Origin: Novosphingobium sediminis
Lineage (GTDB): Bacteria > Pseudomonadota > Alphaproteobacteria > Sphingomonadales > Sphingomonadaceae
Length of the DNA stretch: 64,000 nt
NCBI RefSeq assembly: GCF_007991615.1
Contig: NZ_BJYR01000013.1
Coordinates: forward strand, 124,001 to 188,000
Direction of reading: 5' to 3'
Positions 18,081 to 27,044 of the stretch are shown here, piece after piece. Both the position numbers and the translations under genes were made by a program. The notes beneath the pieces were generated by a model. The model did no database searches, was not told the origin of the DNA, and saw nothing but the letters and a program-made list of their open reading frames with translations. Numbering within the stretch: the first letter of the stretch is position 1; every line of letters starts with the position of its first letter.

Positions 18081-19895
18081 ATGCTTGGCGGCACAATGCT
18101 CAGCGACAAGGCGCGCAGCGGTGCGCGGATTCTAATCGGCCTGCTTCTGGCCATCATCGCGCTGGCTTCAGTGGTCGTCTACGCTATCCGCGCAGACGGC
18201 CCGATGACGCAGGACAGCGCCTTGCAGGCCGAGATTCTCGCAGACGTGCTGCCACCGCCGGCCTTCGTGGTCGAACCCTATCTCGACGCCTCGCTGATCG
18301 TGCATGATCCTGACCGCGCCGGTTCCTTTCTCAACGAGCTCAGGGACCAACGCGCCGAATTCCTCGAGCGGAGGGCCTACTGGAAGACGGCGCCGGTTCC
18401 GGATCAATTGCGCCAGCCGCTGAACGACACCATCGCGGCCGCAGACAGGTTCTGGCAGGTGATGGACAGCAGGTTCCTGCCTGCGGTGAAGAGCGGGAAC
18501 CGTGTCGCGATGGACGAGGCCTTCACGATGGAGATCGCGCCGATCTACCGCGTGCAGCGCGAGCAGGTGCGCAGCATCGTCGCGCTCAGCCGCTCCTACC
18601 GCGCCGACACCGAACGCAGAAATGCCAGGCTGACCGGTTTGGCGTTGGCCAGTCTGGCCTCACTTGCCTTGTCCATGCTGGCCCTGATCCTGTGGAGCGC
18701 CCGCGCTGCCCAGAAACTGGTGGTCTCCCCACTCGTCGAAACCGCGGTGACGATGCAGCGCATGGCCGATGGCGATACGAGCGTTGCCATCGATGGCCTC
18801 GAGCGGCCTGACGAGATCGGCCAGGTCGCCCGCGCCATGCAGGTCTTCCGAGATGCTGAGGAAGGCCGCCGCAAGGCCTCCGCTGAACAGGCTGCGGTTG
18901 TCGGAGCGCTTTCGGAGGGGCTGTCGCGCCTCGCTGCCAAGGATCTCGAGCACCAACTCAGTGAACCCTTTCCTCCGGCCTACGAACGGCTGCGCGAGAA
19001 CTACAACGCGGCGGTCGCCTCGCTTGCGGCAGCGCTGCGCATCGTGCGGATCGGTACGGCAAGCGTGCAGGGCAGCATTGCCGAGATCGGCGCTGCTTCA
19101 CAGGATCTGGCGCTGCGCAACGAAGCGCAGGCGGCCCGGATTGCCGAGACTGCACGGGCGATGGATGCCGTAACCGGCATCGTTCATGAAACCGCTGCCG
19201 GTGCGCAGGCTGTCAGCTCGACCATCACCCAGGCCGACCGGGAAGCGGGCGAGGGCGGTGACGTTGTCCGCCGTGCGATCGAGGCGATGGCGGCAATCGA
19301 GCGTTCGGCGCAGGAGATCGGCCAGATCATCAGCGTGATCGACGGCATCGCCTTCCAGACCAACCTGCTCGCGCTCAATGCCGGGGTCGAGGCGGCTCGT
19401 GCTGGCGAAGCTGGCAAGGGCTTCGCAGTTGTCGCGACAGAAGTTCGCGCCTTGGCCCAGCGCAGCGCAGATGCGGCGCAGAGCATCAAAGCGCTGATTA
19501 CCACCAGTGGCGAACAGGTCGGCGCTGGCGTGGAACTGGTGCGCGAAAGCGGCACGCGGCTCGAAGCGATCGTCCGGCGCATCAATGAGATCAGCTCGCT
19601 CACCGGCAGCATCGCCGGATCGGCTACGCGTCAGGCGGCCAATCTCACGCAGATCAACTCGGTGATGAGCGAGATGGACCGTATGACGCAGCAGAACGCG
19701 GCGATGGTCGAGGAGTCCTCGGCCGCGACGCGCAGCCTTGCAGCCGAAGCCGTCCGCCTCACCGACCTTGTCGCGACCTTCCGGACCCGCGATACCGCGC
19801 ACCGGCCCGCAGCGCTCGCTGCCCCCGATGCGGTGCGGCGCAAGTCTGCGGCTGAAGGCCCGCCCATGCTACTGCCGCTGGCGCTCGCCAGCTGA
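18081..19895 (+). CDS. Methyl-accepting chemotaxis protein
   Basis: A 604-residue transmembrane chemoreceptor. TM1 spans about residues 17-36 (ILIGLLLAIIALASVVVYAI), a periplasmic sensor of about 150 residues follows, then TM2 at about 187-208, a HAMP domain at about 213-265, and a signalling coiled coil whose hairpin tip is IAFQTNLLALNAGVEAARAG near residue 420. The C-terminus lacks a CheR-tethering NWxxF. It signals to CheA/CheW to steer motility; no che genes are nearby. The ATG at 18096 (MLSDKARSG) is an alternative start. The sensor ligand is not predictable. Confidence 0.93.
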   Translation: MLGGTMLSDKARSGARILIGLLLAIIALASVVVYAIRADGPMTQDSALQAEILADVLPPPAFVVEPYLDASLIVHDPDRAGSFLNELRDQRAEFLERRAYWKTAPVPDQLRQPLNDTIAAADRFWQVMDSRFLPAVKSGNRVAMDEAFTMEIAPIYRVQREQVRSIVALSRSYRADTERRNARLTGLALASLASLALSMLALILWSARAAQKLVVSPLVETAVTMQRMADGDTSVAIDGLERPDEIGQVARAMQVFRDAEEGRRKASAEQAAVVGALSEGLSRLAAKDLEHQLSEPFPPAYERLRENYNAAVASLAAALRIVRIGTASVQGSIAEIGAASQDLALRNEAQAARIAETARAMDAVTGIVHETAAGAQAVSSTITQADREAGEGGDVVRRAIEAMAAIERSAQEIGQIISVIDGIAFQTNLLALNAGVEAARAGEAGKGFAVVATEVRALAQRSADAAQSIKALITTSGEQVGAGVELVRESGTRLEAIVRRINEISSLTGSIAGSATRQAANLTQINSVMSEMDRMTQQNAAMVEESSAATRSLAAEAVRLTDLVATFRTRDTAHRPAALAAPDAVRRKSAAEGPPMLLPLALAS

Positions 19896-19900
19896 GCCGA

Positions 19901-21046
19901 TCAGGCGTTGGCGCAGGCCATGCGCTCAAGCGCGGCGAAGCTGTCGAGCACGCCCGGATCGGCGAACGGTGCGATCTGGGCGAGGATGACCCCGGCGAAA
20001 TCGCGTTCGGTGTCGATCCAGTAGTAGCAGTTGAAGATGCCCGCCCAGTGCAGGCTGCCCGGTGAACGGCCGGCAGGGCCGGTTTCGGTGTTGACCAGAA
20101 AGCCGCCCAGCGTCCACCCGCCGCGCTGCCCCGGCAGCGGGTTGAATGCGCTGGCAAAGCTCGGCATCGCGGTCGTCATCTCACCCGCCGACAGGTGCTC
20201 TGGCAGAGCATCCTCGCGCGCGATTTTCGCCATTTCGGGCGAAAGCACGCGCACGCCATCGAGTTCGCCGCCGCGCAGGATCATGCGCAGGAATCGGGCA
20301 TAGTCGCCCGCGGTCGAAGACAGGCCGCCCCCGCCGTTGTGATATTCGCCGCCGCCAAGCACCATGCCTTGAGTCTTGAAACCGCCTTCGGCCTCGCGCA
20401 CGTGGACCTGTGCTTCGCCTGCTTCCCAATCGGCGCGGAAGCGGGTCTGGGTCATCCCGAGCGGCCCGGTGATCTCGCGCTCGAACCATTCGCCGAGCGT
20501 CATGCCGGTCACAGCCTCCACAGCCAGCCCGGCCCAATCGATACCGACGCCGTATTGCCACTGCGTGCCCGGATCGAACATCAGCGGCAGATCGAGGCTG
20601 GCGCGCTTGCCCGCCGCCATCTTGCCGCTTGCCATCGCGTGGCGCAGCAGGTCGGCATTCATGAAGGTGTAGCCGCAGCCTGAAGTGTGCAGCAGCAAGT
20701 GGCGCAGCGTTACCGGACTGCTCGCCGCGCGCAGGATCGGCTTGCCGTCCGCATCGAATCCGTCGAGCACTTGCGGTTCGGCCAGTTCCGGGAGGATCGG
20801 CCCGATCGGCGCATCGAGATCGAGTTTGCCGCGCTCGACAAGCTGGAGCACCGCCACGCTGGTGAGCGCCTTGGTCATCGAGGCGATCTGGAACAGCGTA
20901 TCCTCGCGCATCGGCACGCTGTTTACCGCATCGGCCATGCCGAAGGCGCGGGAATAGCGCGTGTCCTTGCTGTCCGTGATGAGCGCAACCGCGCCCGGCA
21001 GGTTTGCCGCCGCGACAACGGCCTCGAATTCGGCGATGCCCTTCAT
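19901..21046 (-). CDS. Serine hydrolase of the beta-lactamase superfamily
   Basis: A 381-residue protein with the catalytic S56-M-T-K59 (IASMTKALT) and a tyrosine motif WQYGVGIDWAG at Y165, where the usual YxN is altered to Y-G-V. This is typical of esterase-type members (EstB-like) rather than antibiotic-degrading enzymes. No clear signal peptide, so it is probably cytoplasmic. The ATG at 21046 follows a GAGAGGGAC; 21064 is an alternative. It lies 52 bp downstream of glpX on the same strand and converges with the chemoreceptor. Substrate unknown. Confidence 0.85.
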   Translation of the reverse strand: MKGIAEFEAVVAAANLPGAVALITDSKDTRYSRAFGMADAVNSVPMREDTLFQIASMTKALTSVAVLQLVERGKLDLDAPIGPILPELAEPQVLDGFDADGKPILRAASSPVTLRHLLLHTSGCGYTFMNADLLRHAMASGKMAAGKRASLDLPLMFDPGTQWQYGVGIDWAGLAVEAVTGMTLGEWFEREITGPLGMTQTRFRADWEAGEAQVHVREAEGGFKTQGMVLGGGEYHNGGGGLSSTAGDYARFLRMILRGGELDGVRVLSPEMAKIAREDALPEHLSAGEMTTAMPSFASAFNPLPGQRGGWTLGGFLVNTETGPAGRSPGSLHWAGIFNCYYWIDTERDFAGVILAQIAPFADPGVLDSFAALERMACANA

Positions 21047-21098
21047 TTTCCGTCCCTCTCCCAATCCCGCACGGCCCTCTGCCGGGGCCTCTCGGCGA

Positions 21099-22091
21099 TC
21101 ACCGCGACTTGCGGTGTTCCCCCTTGACCCAGCGCACGGTGCCCGAGCTGGCGCGCATCACCACGCTCTCGGTGGTCATCACGCCGCTCTTGTTGGTCTT
21201 CACCCCCGCCAGCAGCGAACCGTCGGTCACGCCGGTCGCGGCGAAGATGCAGTCACCCTTGGCGAGTTCCTTGAGGTCATAGACCTTGTTCAGATCGGTG
21301 ATGCCCCACTTGCGCGCGCGGGACTTCTCGTCCTCGTTGCGGAACAGCAGGCGGCCCTTGAACTGCCCGCCGACGCAGCGCAGCGCAGCGGCTGCCAGCA
21401 CGCCTTCGGGCGCACCGCCGGTGCCCATGTAGAGATCGATGCCGGTGTCCTCGTTGGTCACCGCGATCACGCCCGCAACGTCGCCGTCCGGAATCAGGCT
21501 GATGCCGCAACCCATCGCGCGCAGTTCGGCGATGAGTTCGGCGTGGCGCGGACGATCAAGCACGCAGACGATGATGTCGCTCGGATCAACACCCTTCGCT
21601 TTGGCAACGGCGCAAACGTTTTCGCCCGGCGTGCGATTGAGGTCGATGATGCCGTCGGGATATCCGGGGCCAACCGCCAGCTTTTCCATGTAGACGTCGG
21701 GCGCGTTGAGCAGGCCGCCTTCTTCGGCAACCGCCAGCACGGCGAGCGCGTTCGGCCCGGCCTTTGCGGTGATCGTGGTGCCTTCCAGCGGATCGAGCGC
21801 GATGTCGATCTTCGGGCCCTTGTCCGGCGCCGCACCGACCTTTTCGCCGATGTAGAGCATCGGCGCTTCGTCGCGCTCGCCCTCACCGATTACCACGGTG
21901 CCGTCCATGTAGAGTTCGTTAAAGGCGGCGCGCATGGCTTCAACAGCGGCGGCGTCAGCGGCCTTCTCGTCACCTCGGCCGATCAGCTTGGATGCCCCGA
22001 TCGCGGCGGCTTCGGTAACGCGCACCATCTCGAGGACTAGGACGCGGTCAAGAACTTGCGAAGCGGCTGGGGCGGGACGGATGTCGGTCAC
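21099..22091 (-). CDS. glpX: Class II fructose-1,6-bisphosphatase
   Basis: A 330-residue GlpX-type bisphosphatase converting fructose 1,6-bisphosphate to fructose 6-phosphate in gluconeogenesis (sedoheptulose bisphosphatase activity occurs in some relatives). The metal-binding DPLEGTT and the preceding GEGERDEAPMLYIGE are clear. I use the GTG at 22091 because CAGGAG lies 5 nt upstream; an ATG at 22127 would add 12 residues. In many alphaproteobacteria hom and glpX are adjacent; here a plus-strand gene lies between them. Confidence 0.95.
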   Translation of the reverse strand: MTDIRPAPAASQVLDRVLVLEMVRVTEAAAIGASKLIGRGDEKAADAAAVEAMRAAFNELYMDGTVVIGEGERDEAPMLYIGEKVGAAPDKGPKIDIALDPLEGTTITAKAGPNALAVLAVAEEGGLLNAPDVYMEKLAVGPGYPDGIIDLNRTPGENVCAVAKAKGVDPSDIIVCVLDRPRHAELIAELRAMGCGISLIPDGDVAGVIAVTNEDTGIDLYMGTGGAPEGVLAAAALRCVGGQFKGRLLFRNEDEKSRARKWGITDLNKVYDLKELAKGDCIFAATGVTDGSLLAGVKTNKSGVMTTESVVMRASSGTVRWVKGEHRKSR

Positions 22092-22150
22092 GTTGACTCC
22101 TGAGGCTCGTTGGCGGAAGCTGGACATGCCCTAGACGGGAGGATGCTTGG

Positions 22151-22645
22151 TTGTCGAGGCGCGGATTTGTATACGGGCACGCGTTTCGTGCATTCCTATG
22201 CGTAAACCTGTCGGTCATGGCAATGGGAACAGCCAACGCGCAGGCGGCGCAGGCGGCACAAACGCCTGCGGCGAGTGCGGCTGCACCGGCTGATTCGGCG
22301 GGTGCCGACACCAACGCCGAGATTGCGCAGCGCTTGCTCACCGCAGGTCAGCCAAAGAAGTGCGAAAAAGCCGGGCCAGACGGCGCGATCGTCGTCTGCG
22401 GCGGGCGCGAGGCGAACGAAAAGGAGCGACTGCCGCTGCGGGATCAGCTCGAATCGGCAAAGTCGACCCGCGATGGTCTGCCGCGGGCGCCCAATGTCAG
22501 CGGCCTGCCCGATTGCAGTCGGGGTTGCATCGGCTTCGGCTCGGCGCCCACCCCGATGTACTTCTTCGACATCACCAAGCTGCCCGAGGCGCCGCCCGAT
22601 TCGGATGCCGACAAGATCGCGCGCGGCGAGATCCGCGCGCCTTAG
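22151..22645 (+). CDS. Small exported protein of unknown function
   Basis: Up to 164 residues. The start is uncertain: no ATG precedes the hydrophobic N-terminus, so the TTG at 22151 is used. A signal-like segment AFRAFLCVNLSVMAMGTANA ends near an AQA cleavage site, then a low-complexity Ala-rich stretch. The C-terminal half has four cysteines (KKCEK, VVCGG, PDCSRGC) and the conserved-looking end MYFFDITKLPEAPPDSDADK. Proteins of this kind occur in sphingomonads without known function. It lies between glpX and hom on the opposite strand. Confidence 0.65.
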   Translation: MSRRGFVYGHAFRAFLCVNLSVMAMGTANAQAAQAAQTPAASAAAPADSAGADTNAEIAQRLLTAGQPKKCEKAGPDGAIVVCGGREANEKERLPLRDQLESAKSTRDGLPRAPNVSGLPDCSRGCIGFGSAPTPMYFFDITKLPEAPPDSDADKIARGEIRAP

Positions 22646-22683
22646 GGTCTGATCCGCTTTCGCGGATTGCGGCACGGGCCTGC

Positions 22684-22708
22684 CCTGTTTCGGCAAGGCC
22701 GAAACAGG
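22684..22708. terminator. Hairpin between convergent genes
   Basis: A perfect 11-bp inverted repeat CCTGTTTCGGC-AAG-GCCGAAACAGG in the 74-bp gap between the small exported protein and homoserine dehydrogenase. No T-tract on either side, so termination efficiency is uncertain. Confidence 0.5.
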
Positions 22709-22719
22709 CAGAAGCTCCC

Positions 22720-24036
22720 TCAGTCTTCCAGGATATGCATGACCAGCGGCGGCGCGGCGAGGCTGGGTGAGCCTTCGAGCAGGCGCAGCGCCTCGGCGAT
22801 CGCGCTCTCCGGCCCCTCGTGCGTGACCATGGCGACAAGCACCGCCTCGGTGCTGCCGATCGCAGCGCGGCCCTTCTGGATCAGGCTTTCGATCGAAACG
22901 CCGGCATCGCGCATCGCCGCAGTGATTTCGGCCAGCACGCCCGGGCGGTCGGCCACGGTGAAGCGCAAGTAGGCCTTGCCGGTGCGGTGGCCGCTGCTCG
23001 CAGGCGAAGCCTTCTCGAGTTCGGCCGCAGGAATCGAGAACGGTGCGCCGATATCGCCGCGCGCGATGTCGATCAGGTCCGCCACGACAGCGCTTGCCGT
23101 GGGGCCATCGCCCGCGCCGGCGCCCTGGAACAGCAATCGGCCGACGAAGTTGCCTTCCGCCACCACGGCATTGGTCGCGCCGTCGACATGGGCCAGCGGA
23201 TGGTCGCGGTGGACCAGCATCGGATGCACGCGCTGGAACAGGCGGCGCTGGCCTGCTGCATCAAGTTCGGTTTCGGCCATCCCGATCAGGCGGATATAGT
23301 AGCCCAGCGCATCGGCCTGCGCGATATCGGCAGCGAGTACGCGGCGGATGCCGGTGGCGGCAACGGGGCCGAAATCGATCGCGGTGCCGAAGGCGATGCT
23401 CGAGAGAATCGCCAGCTTGTGCGCGGCATCGATGCCATCGATGTCGAACGTCGGATCGCTTTCGGCATAGCCCTTGGCCTGCGCTTCGGCGAGGACATCG
23501 GCGAAATCGCGGCCGGTGTCCTCCATCGTCGAGAGGATGTAGTTGCAGGTGCCGTTGAGGATTCCGTAGACGCGGTCGATGTGATTGGCCGCTGCGCCTT
23601 CCTTGAGCGCCTTGATGACCGGGATGCCGCCGGCCACCGCGGCCTCGAACTTGAAGGCCACCTTGGCCGCCTCGGCCTTGGCTGCAAGCTCCAGCCCATG
23701 ATGGGCGACCATCGCCTTGTTCGCCGTTACCAGCGCCTTGCCGGCCTCGAACGTGGTGCGCGCCAGCGCCAGCGCCGGGCCATCGGCGCCGCCGACGAGT
23801 TCTACCACGACATCGACATCGGGCCGCTCGCCGAGGATCACCATGTCGTCTTCCCACGCATAGGCGGAAAGGTCGACACCGCGGTCCTTGCTGCGGTTGC
23901 GCGCGCTGATCGCGCTGATCGTGATCGGGCGGCCTGCGCGGCGCGCAATGAGCGCAGCGTTGGCTTCCAGCAGGCGGATGACGCCGCCTCCGACAGTGCC
24001 AAGGCCGGCCAGCGCGATGCGCAAAGGTTCGCTCAT
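22720..24036 (-). CDS. hom: Homoserine dehydrogenase
   Basis: A 438-residue enzyme reducing aspartate semialdehyde to homoserine, on the route to threonine, methionine and isoleucine. The N-terminal NAD(P)-binding motif is GLGTVGGGV. The catalytic domain contains GGIPVIKALKEG and NGTCNYILSTMEDTG. A C-terminal ACT domain (VADRPGVLAEITAAMRDAGV) indicates feedback regulation, probably by threonine. GGGGATC precedes the ATG. Confidence 0.97.
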   Translation of the reverse strand: MSEPLRIALAGLGTVGGGVIRLLEANAALIARRAGRPITISAISARNRSKDRGVDLSAYAWEDDMVILGERPDVDVVVELVGGADGPALALARTTFEAGKALVTANKAMVAHHGLELAAKAEAAKVAFKFEAAVAGGIPVIKALKEGAAANHIDRVYGILNGTCNYILSTMEDTGRDFADVLAEAQAKGYAESDPTFDIDGIDAAHKLAILSSIAFGTAIDFGPVAATGIRRVLAADIAQADALGYYIRLIGMAETELDAAGQRRLFQRVHPMLVHRDHPLAHVDGATNAVVAEGNFVGRLLFQGAGAGDGPTASAVVADLIDIARGDIGAPFSIPAAELEKASPASSGHRTGKAYLRFTVADRPGVLAEITAAMRDAGVSIESLIQKGRAAIGSTEAVLVAMVTHEGPESAIAEALRLLEGSPSLAAPPLVMHILED

Positions 24037-24112
24037 GATGATCCCCGTAAAATCTTATGGCGCGCCTTAGGGTAGCTGATCCGCCCTCGCAACCGCCGGT
24101 GGAATGTGTGGT

Positions 24113-25018
24113 TCAGCGCGTGATACGCTTGCGAGCGCAGGGGCCAAGATCGGCCAGCACTTGCGCGTAGTCCTCCGCCGCGATTCGCCGGTCGGCGAGG
24201 GTGGCCGAGATGTTTGCACGCTCGGGCAGCCGTTGCGGGAGCCCGCAGGCAAGCCGGTACCAGGCGATCGTCGCGGGAAGCGGCGGGCGCGCGGACGAAT
24301 CGACGATTTCGGTGAAGCTCACCCCCCATGTCGTTGGCTGGCCGGGGCGGCGGAGTACCGAGATCGAAACCGGCGCGCCGGTCGCGGTGCCAAGGAAAAG
24401 CTGGGTTTCGCCCTCGCCCGCAAGATTGCCTGTGACGTGCAAGGCTTCGCGCAGCGCGGTGATGACCGGAGGCGCATCGGGCCGCGAGGTCTCGGTCAGA
24501 ATGGCCCGCAACGTGGCCTCGCGCGCCGGCGTGAGCGCAAGCATCGCATCGGGCGCCACGAGCTGGAGCTCACCCGGCCGCTCCGGGACGACGCGTGCCA
24601 GCACCAGCACCTGAAGCTTGTTCAGTTTCGGCGGCTTGCCGCGCGCATCGAGCGGGACATCGGCCAGAAAACGGATCGATTCGCCGATGTTCTCGCCAAT
24701 CAGCAGCGCCTGCGTGCGCGCCTCTATATAGAGCCGTGCGCGCCCGGCTGGCAGCCCCGGCGCCTCTTCAGGCTTGAGCCGCACCGCCTTGCGCACTTCG
24801 GCGCGCACGACGACCTGCGCCGGCAGCGCCAGATCGACCAGATCGGCGTAGGTGAGATCCGGATCGGCTTCGAGGCCTGGTGCCATCGGAACGGACAAAG
24901 CCGTTTCCTGTCCGTAGCTTGAGACAGCGCCGCCAAGGCCGAGAACGGCTGCGGCACATAGCTTCACCGAGATCGGGAGCCAGGAACGATTGCGGCGTAA
25001 GCGTCTGATTCGGGGCAT
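24113..25018 (-). CDS. Exported protein of unknown function
   Basis: A 301-residue protein with a cationic start (MPRIRRLRRNRS) and a hydrophobic core (LCAAAVLGLGGAVSSYG), indicating Sec export with cleavage near AVSSYGQE. The mature part begins with PDLTYADLVDLALPAQVVVRA and is otherwise without a motif I can name; two cysteines lie near the C-terminus (LACGLPQ, LGPCAR). Position 76 bp upstream of hom may allow read-through, but no functional link is evident. It is divergent from tonB. I do not recognise a characterised family. Confidence 0.8.
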   Translation of the reverse strand: MPRIRRLRRNRSWLPISVKLCAAAVLGLGGAVSSYGQETALSVPMAPGLEADPDLTYADLVDLALPAQVVVRAEVRKAVRLKPEEAPGLPAGRARLYIEARTQALLIGENIGESIRFLADVPLDARGKPPKLNKLQVLVLARVVPERPGELQLVAPDAMLALTPAREATLRAILTETSRPDAPPVITALREALHVTGNLAGEGETQLFLGTATGAPVSISVLRRPGQPTTWGVSFTEIVDSSARPPLPATIAWYRLACGLPQRLPERANISATLADRRIAAEDYAQVLADLGPCARKRITR

Positions 25019-25362
25019 GCTGTGGTCCTTGGAGTCGCTTGTGCGGTAAACCGATGGCACGAATGCCAAGTCCTGTTTCAGGCAGCGAAACTGTGAATCG
25101 ATGGTTAACCGATAAAGCATTTGCGCGCCTTTGGCTTCGGCGTTAAAGCTCGCGGTTGTCGGGGATTTCAACAATGAAAGCCCGCAAAAGCCGCCGCCGG
25201 GTTCCTTGCACCCGATGTCGGCGGTCCGGTTTGCCGGCAGGGTGGAATGAAATCGCTGGATTGGCCAATCGCGCTGGATGGGTGATTCCATGCGCGATTC
25301 CGTGAACGCAGGCATCCTCCGGGTGTCCTTCGATCGCGGAGAATCAGGAGTTTTGGAGCTGA
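25019..25362. other. 344-bp divergent intergenic region upstream of tonB
   Basis: No ORF of its own. Two direct copies of GGTWAACCGAT (W = A or T) occur at 25045-25055 and 25103-25113; the second contains the palindromic core GGTTAACC. They may be operator sites for the exported-protein gene or tonB. A purine-rich SD (TTTGGAG) sits just before tonB. No clear Fur-box palindrome was seen. Confidence 0.3.
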
Positions 25363-26019
25363 ATGGCATACGCTGACCAACAGATGAGCGGTAACAAGAT
25401 CACCGCGCTCATCATCGTTGCGATCCTTCATGTCGCCTTGGGCTATGCGCTGGTAACAGGGCTGGCTTACGAGGCGTACAAGAAGGTGAAAGAGGTGACC
25501 GCGGCGGTCAACATCGAAGAAGAGAAGCCGCCGGAGACGCCCCCGCCCCCGCCGCCCCCGAAGGATCAGCCGCCGCCGCCCATTGTGGCGCCGCCGCCGC
25601 CGATCTCGTTCAACGCGCCTGCGCCGCAGATCGAAACTGTGACCACGCCGCCGCCTCCGGCTCCGGTGTTCACGACCGCTGCGCCGCCGCCGCCGCCCCC
25701 GCCGCCGCCGCCCAAGTTCCAGCCGAAGGGCCCGGCGCCGAAGGGCAGCCCCGGCAACTGGGCGACGTCGAACGACTATCCTTCGCGTGCGCTTCGCGAA
25801 GAGCGTGAAGGCGTTACCGGCTTCCGCGTTTCAGTCGGAACCGACGGCAAGGTCACGTCGTGCGAAGTTACCAGGTCGAGCGGGAGCCCCGATCTTGACC
25901 AGGCAACGTGCGACAACGTCCGCCGGCGCGCCCGGTTTGCTCCGGCCACGGACGGAGAAGGCAATCCCACCATCGGTTCGTATACCAACTCGATCCGTTG
26001 GGTGATTCCGAAGGACTGA
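25363..26019 (+). CDS. tonB: Energy transducer TonB
   Basis: A 218-residue TonB. A single N-terminal membrane anchor (ITALIIVAILHVALGYALV, about residues 12-31) is followed by a very proline-rich periplasmic spacer (about residues 53-130, including runs of seven and ten prolines) and a C-terminal domain (SNDYPSRALREEREGVTGFR to SIRWVIP) that contacts TonB boxes of outer-membrane receptors. Two cysteines in the C-terminal domain could form a disulfide. GGAG lies 5 nt before the ATG. First gene of a tonB-exbB-exbD-exbD cluster. Confidence 0.95.
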   Translation: MAYADQQMSGNKITALIIVAILHVALGYALVTGLAYEAYKKVKEVTAAVNIEEEKPPETPPPPPPPKDQPPPPIVAPPPPISFNAPAPQIETVTTPPPPAPVFTTAAPPPPPPPPPPKFQPKGPAPKGSPGNWATSNDYPSRALREEREGVTGFRVSVGTDGKVTSCEVTRSSGSPDLDQATCDNVRRRARFAPATDGEGNPTIGSYTNSIRWVIPKD

Positions 26020-26112
26020 CCTTACTGGCGCGGCCTTTCCTTCGGGAGGGGCCGTGACGCACGAGCTAATCTTTTTGATCCATTCTACGATATATTGAAG
26101 AGGAAGACCCGA

Positions 26113-26880
26113 ATGCTCATCCACACGCTCGCCGCAGCTGCCGCTACTGCCGCGCCCCAGAACAAGTTTGGTATCGCGGAAGTTCTGTTCCCCGGCGGCA
26201 AGCCGGCCTGGATCCCGCTGACCACCTTCACCATCCTGCTGATCATGTCGGTTGGTTCGTTCTTCATCCTCTTCACGAAGTGGGCGGAGCAGGCCAAGCT
26301 GATGAAGCAGTACCAGTCGCTCGCCGCTTTCTGGCGCGCTTCCTCGCTGCGCGAAGGCGCGACCAAGCTTGAGAAGAACTCGGCATGGCGCCAGATCGTC
26401 GACGATGGTCTCTCGGCTGAAGACGCAGCTGGCAAGATGGACGAGACCGAAGGTCACGACTGGATGCACGGCTCGCTCGCCCGTTCGGAAGCCACCATCA
26501 ACTCGAAGCTCGCTGGCGGCCTGCCGTTCCTCGCGACCGTCGGTGCGACCGCGCCGTTCATCGGTCTGTTCGGTACCGTGGTCGGCATCTACGGCGCGCT
26601 CATCAACATCGGCATCGCCGGTTCGGCTTCGATCGACAAGGTCGCGGGTCCGGTCGGTGAAGCGCTGATCATGACCGCGCTCGGTCTGCTCGTCGCCGTT
26701 CCCGCGGTGCTTGCCTATAACTACCTGCAGGCCCGCAACAAGAAGATCGCCGAACTGCTGACCGGCTTCAGCACCGACGTGCTGGCGAACCTCGCCTCGA
26801 AGGGCGTCGTGAAGCCTGCCGTGTCGGCTGCCCCGGCTGCCAAGCCCGCTGCTCCGGCTGCGGCTCCGGCCAAGAAGTAA
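26113..26880 (+). CDS. exbB: ExbB/TolQ-type proton channel subunit
   Basis: A 255-residue inner-membrane protein of the MotA/TolQ/ExbB family. TM1 is about residues 35-57 (ILLIMSVGSFFILFTKWA). TM2 and TM3 hold the conserved LPFLATVGATAPFIGLFGTV and ALGLLVAVPAVLAYNYL. It forms the pentameric scaffold around ExbD that converts proton motive force for TonB. The protein ends with an Ala/Pro-rich tail. I prefer the ATG at 26113 over the TTG at 26095 because GAGGAAG lies between. Confidence 0.96.
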   Translation: MLIHTLAAAAATAAPQNKFGIAEVLFPGGKPAWIPLTTFTILLIMSVGSFFILFTKWAEQAKLMKQYQSLAAFWRASSLREGATKLEKNSAWRQIVDDGLSAEDAAGKMDETEGHDWMHGSLARSEATINSKLAGGLPFLATVGATAPFIGLFGTVVGIYGALINIGIAGSASIDKVAGPVGEALIMTALGLLVAVPAVLAYNYLQARNKKIAELLTGFSTDVLANLASKGVVKPAVSAAPAAKPAAPAAAPAKK

Positions 26881-26901
26881 GACCCGAATACGCGGACGAG
26901 G

Positions 26902-27002
26902 AGAGGGGACCGGTGGGCTATCCTGCAACAGGCAGGCCTGCCACCCCTCTTCGGGAACAACGCGGGTTCCAGCCGGGGTCAGCAGGGTTTTCAATAACCC
27001 GC
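26902..27002. other. Structured exbB-exbD intergenic region
   Basis: The 164-bp gap holds a stem AGAGGGG (26902-26908)/CCCCTCT (26944-26950) enclosing the perfect palindrome GGCAGGCCTGCC (26931-26942). A second stem follows, GCGGGTT (26962-26968)/AACCCGC (26996-27002). Such structures could trim or stabilise the mRNA and set the excess of ExbB over ExbD. Structures seen in sequence; function inferred. Confidence 0.4.
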
Positions 27003-27044
27003 CAAACCCGGTTCACCGTGGAAAGATCGGATAGGAACTAACCA

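Noticed and set aside
25681..25720. Proline-codon run (CCG)n in tonB as a possible microsatellite switch
   Set aside because: Codes for the usual proline spacer of TonB and units are in-frame; length change would not shift the frame.
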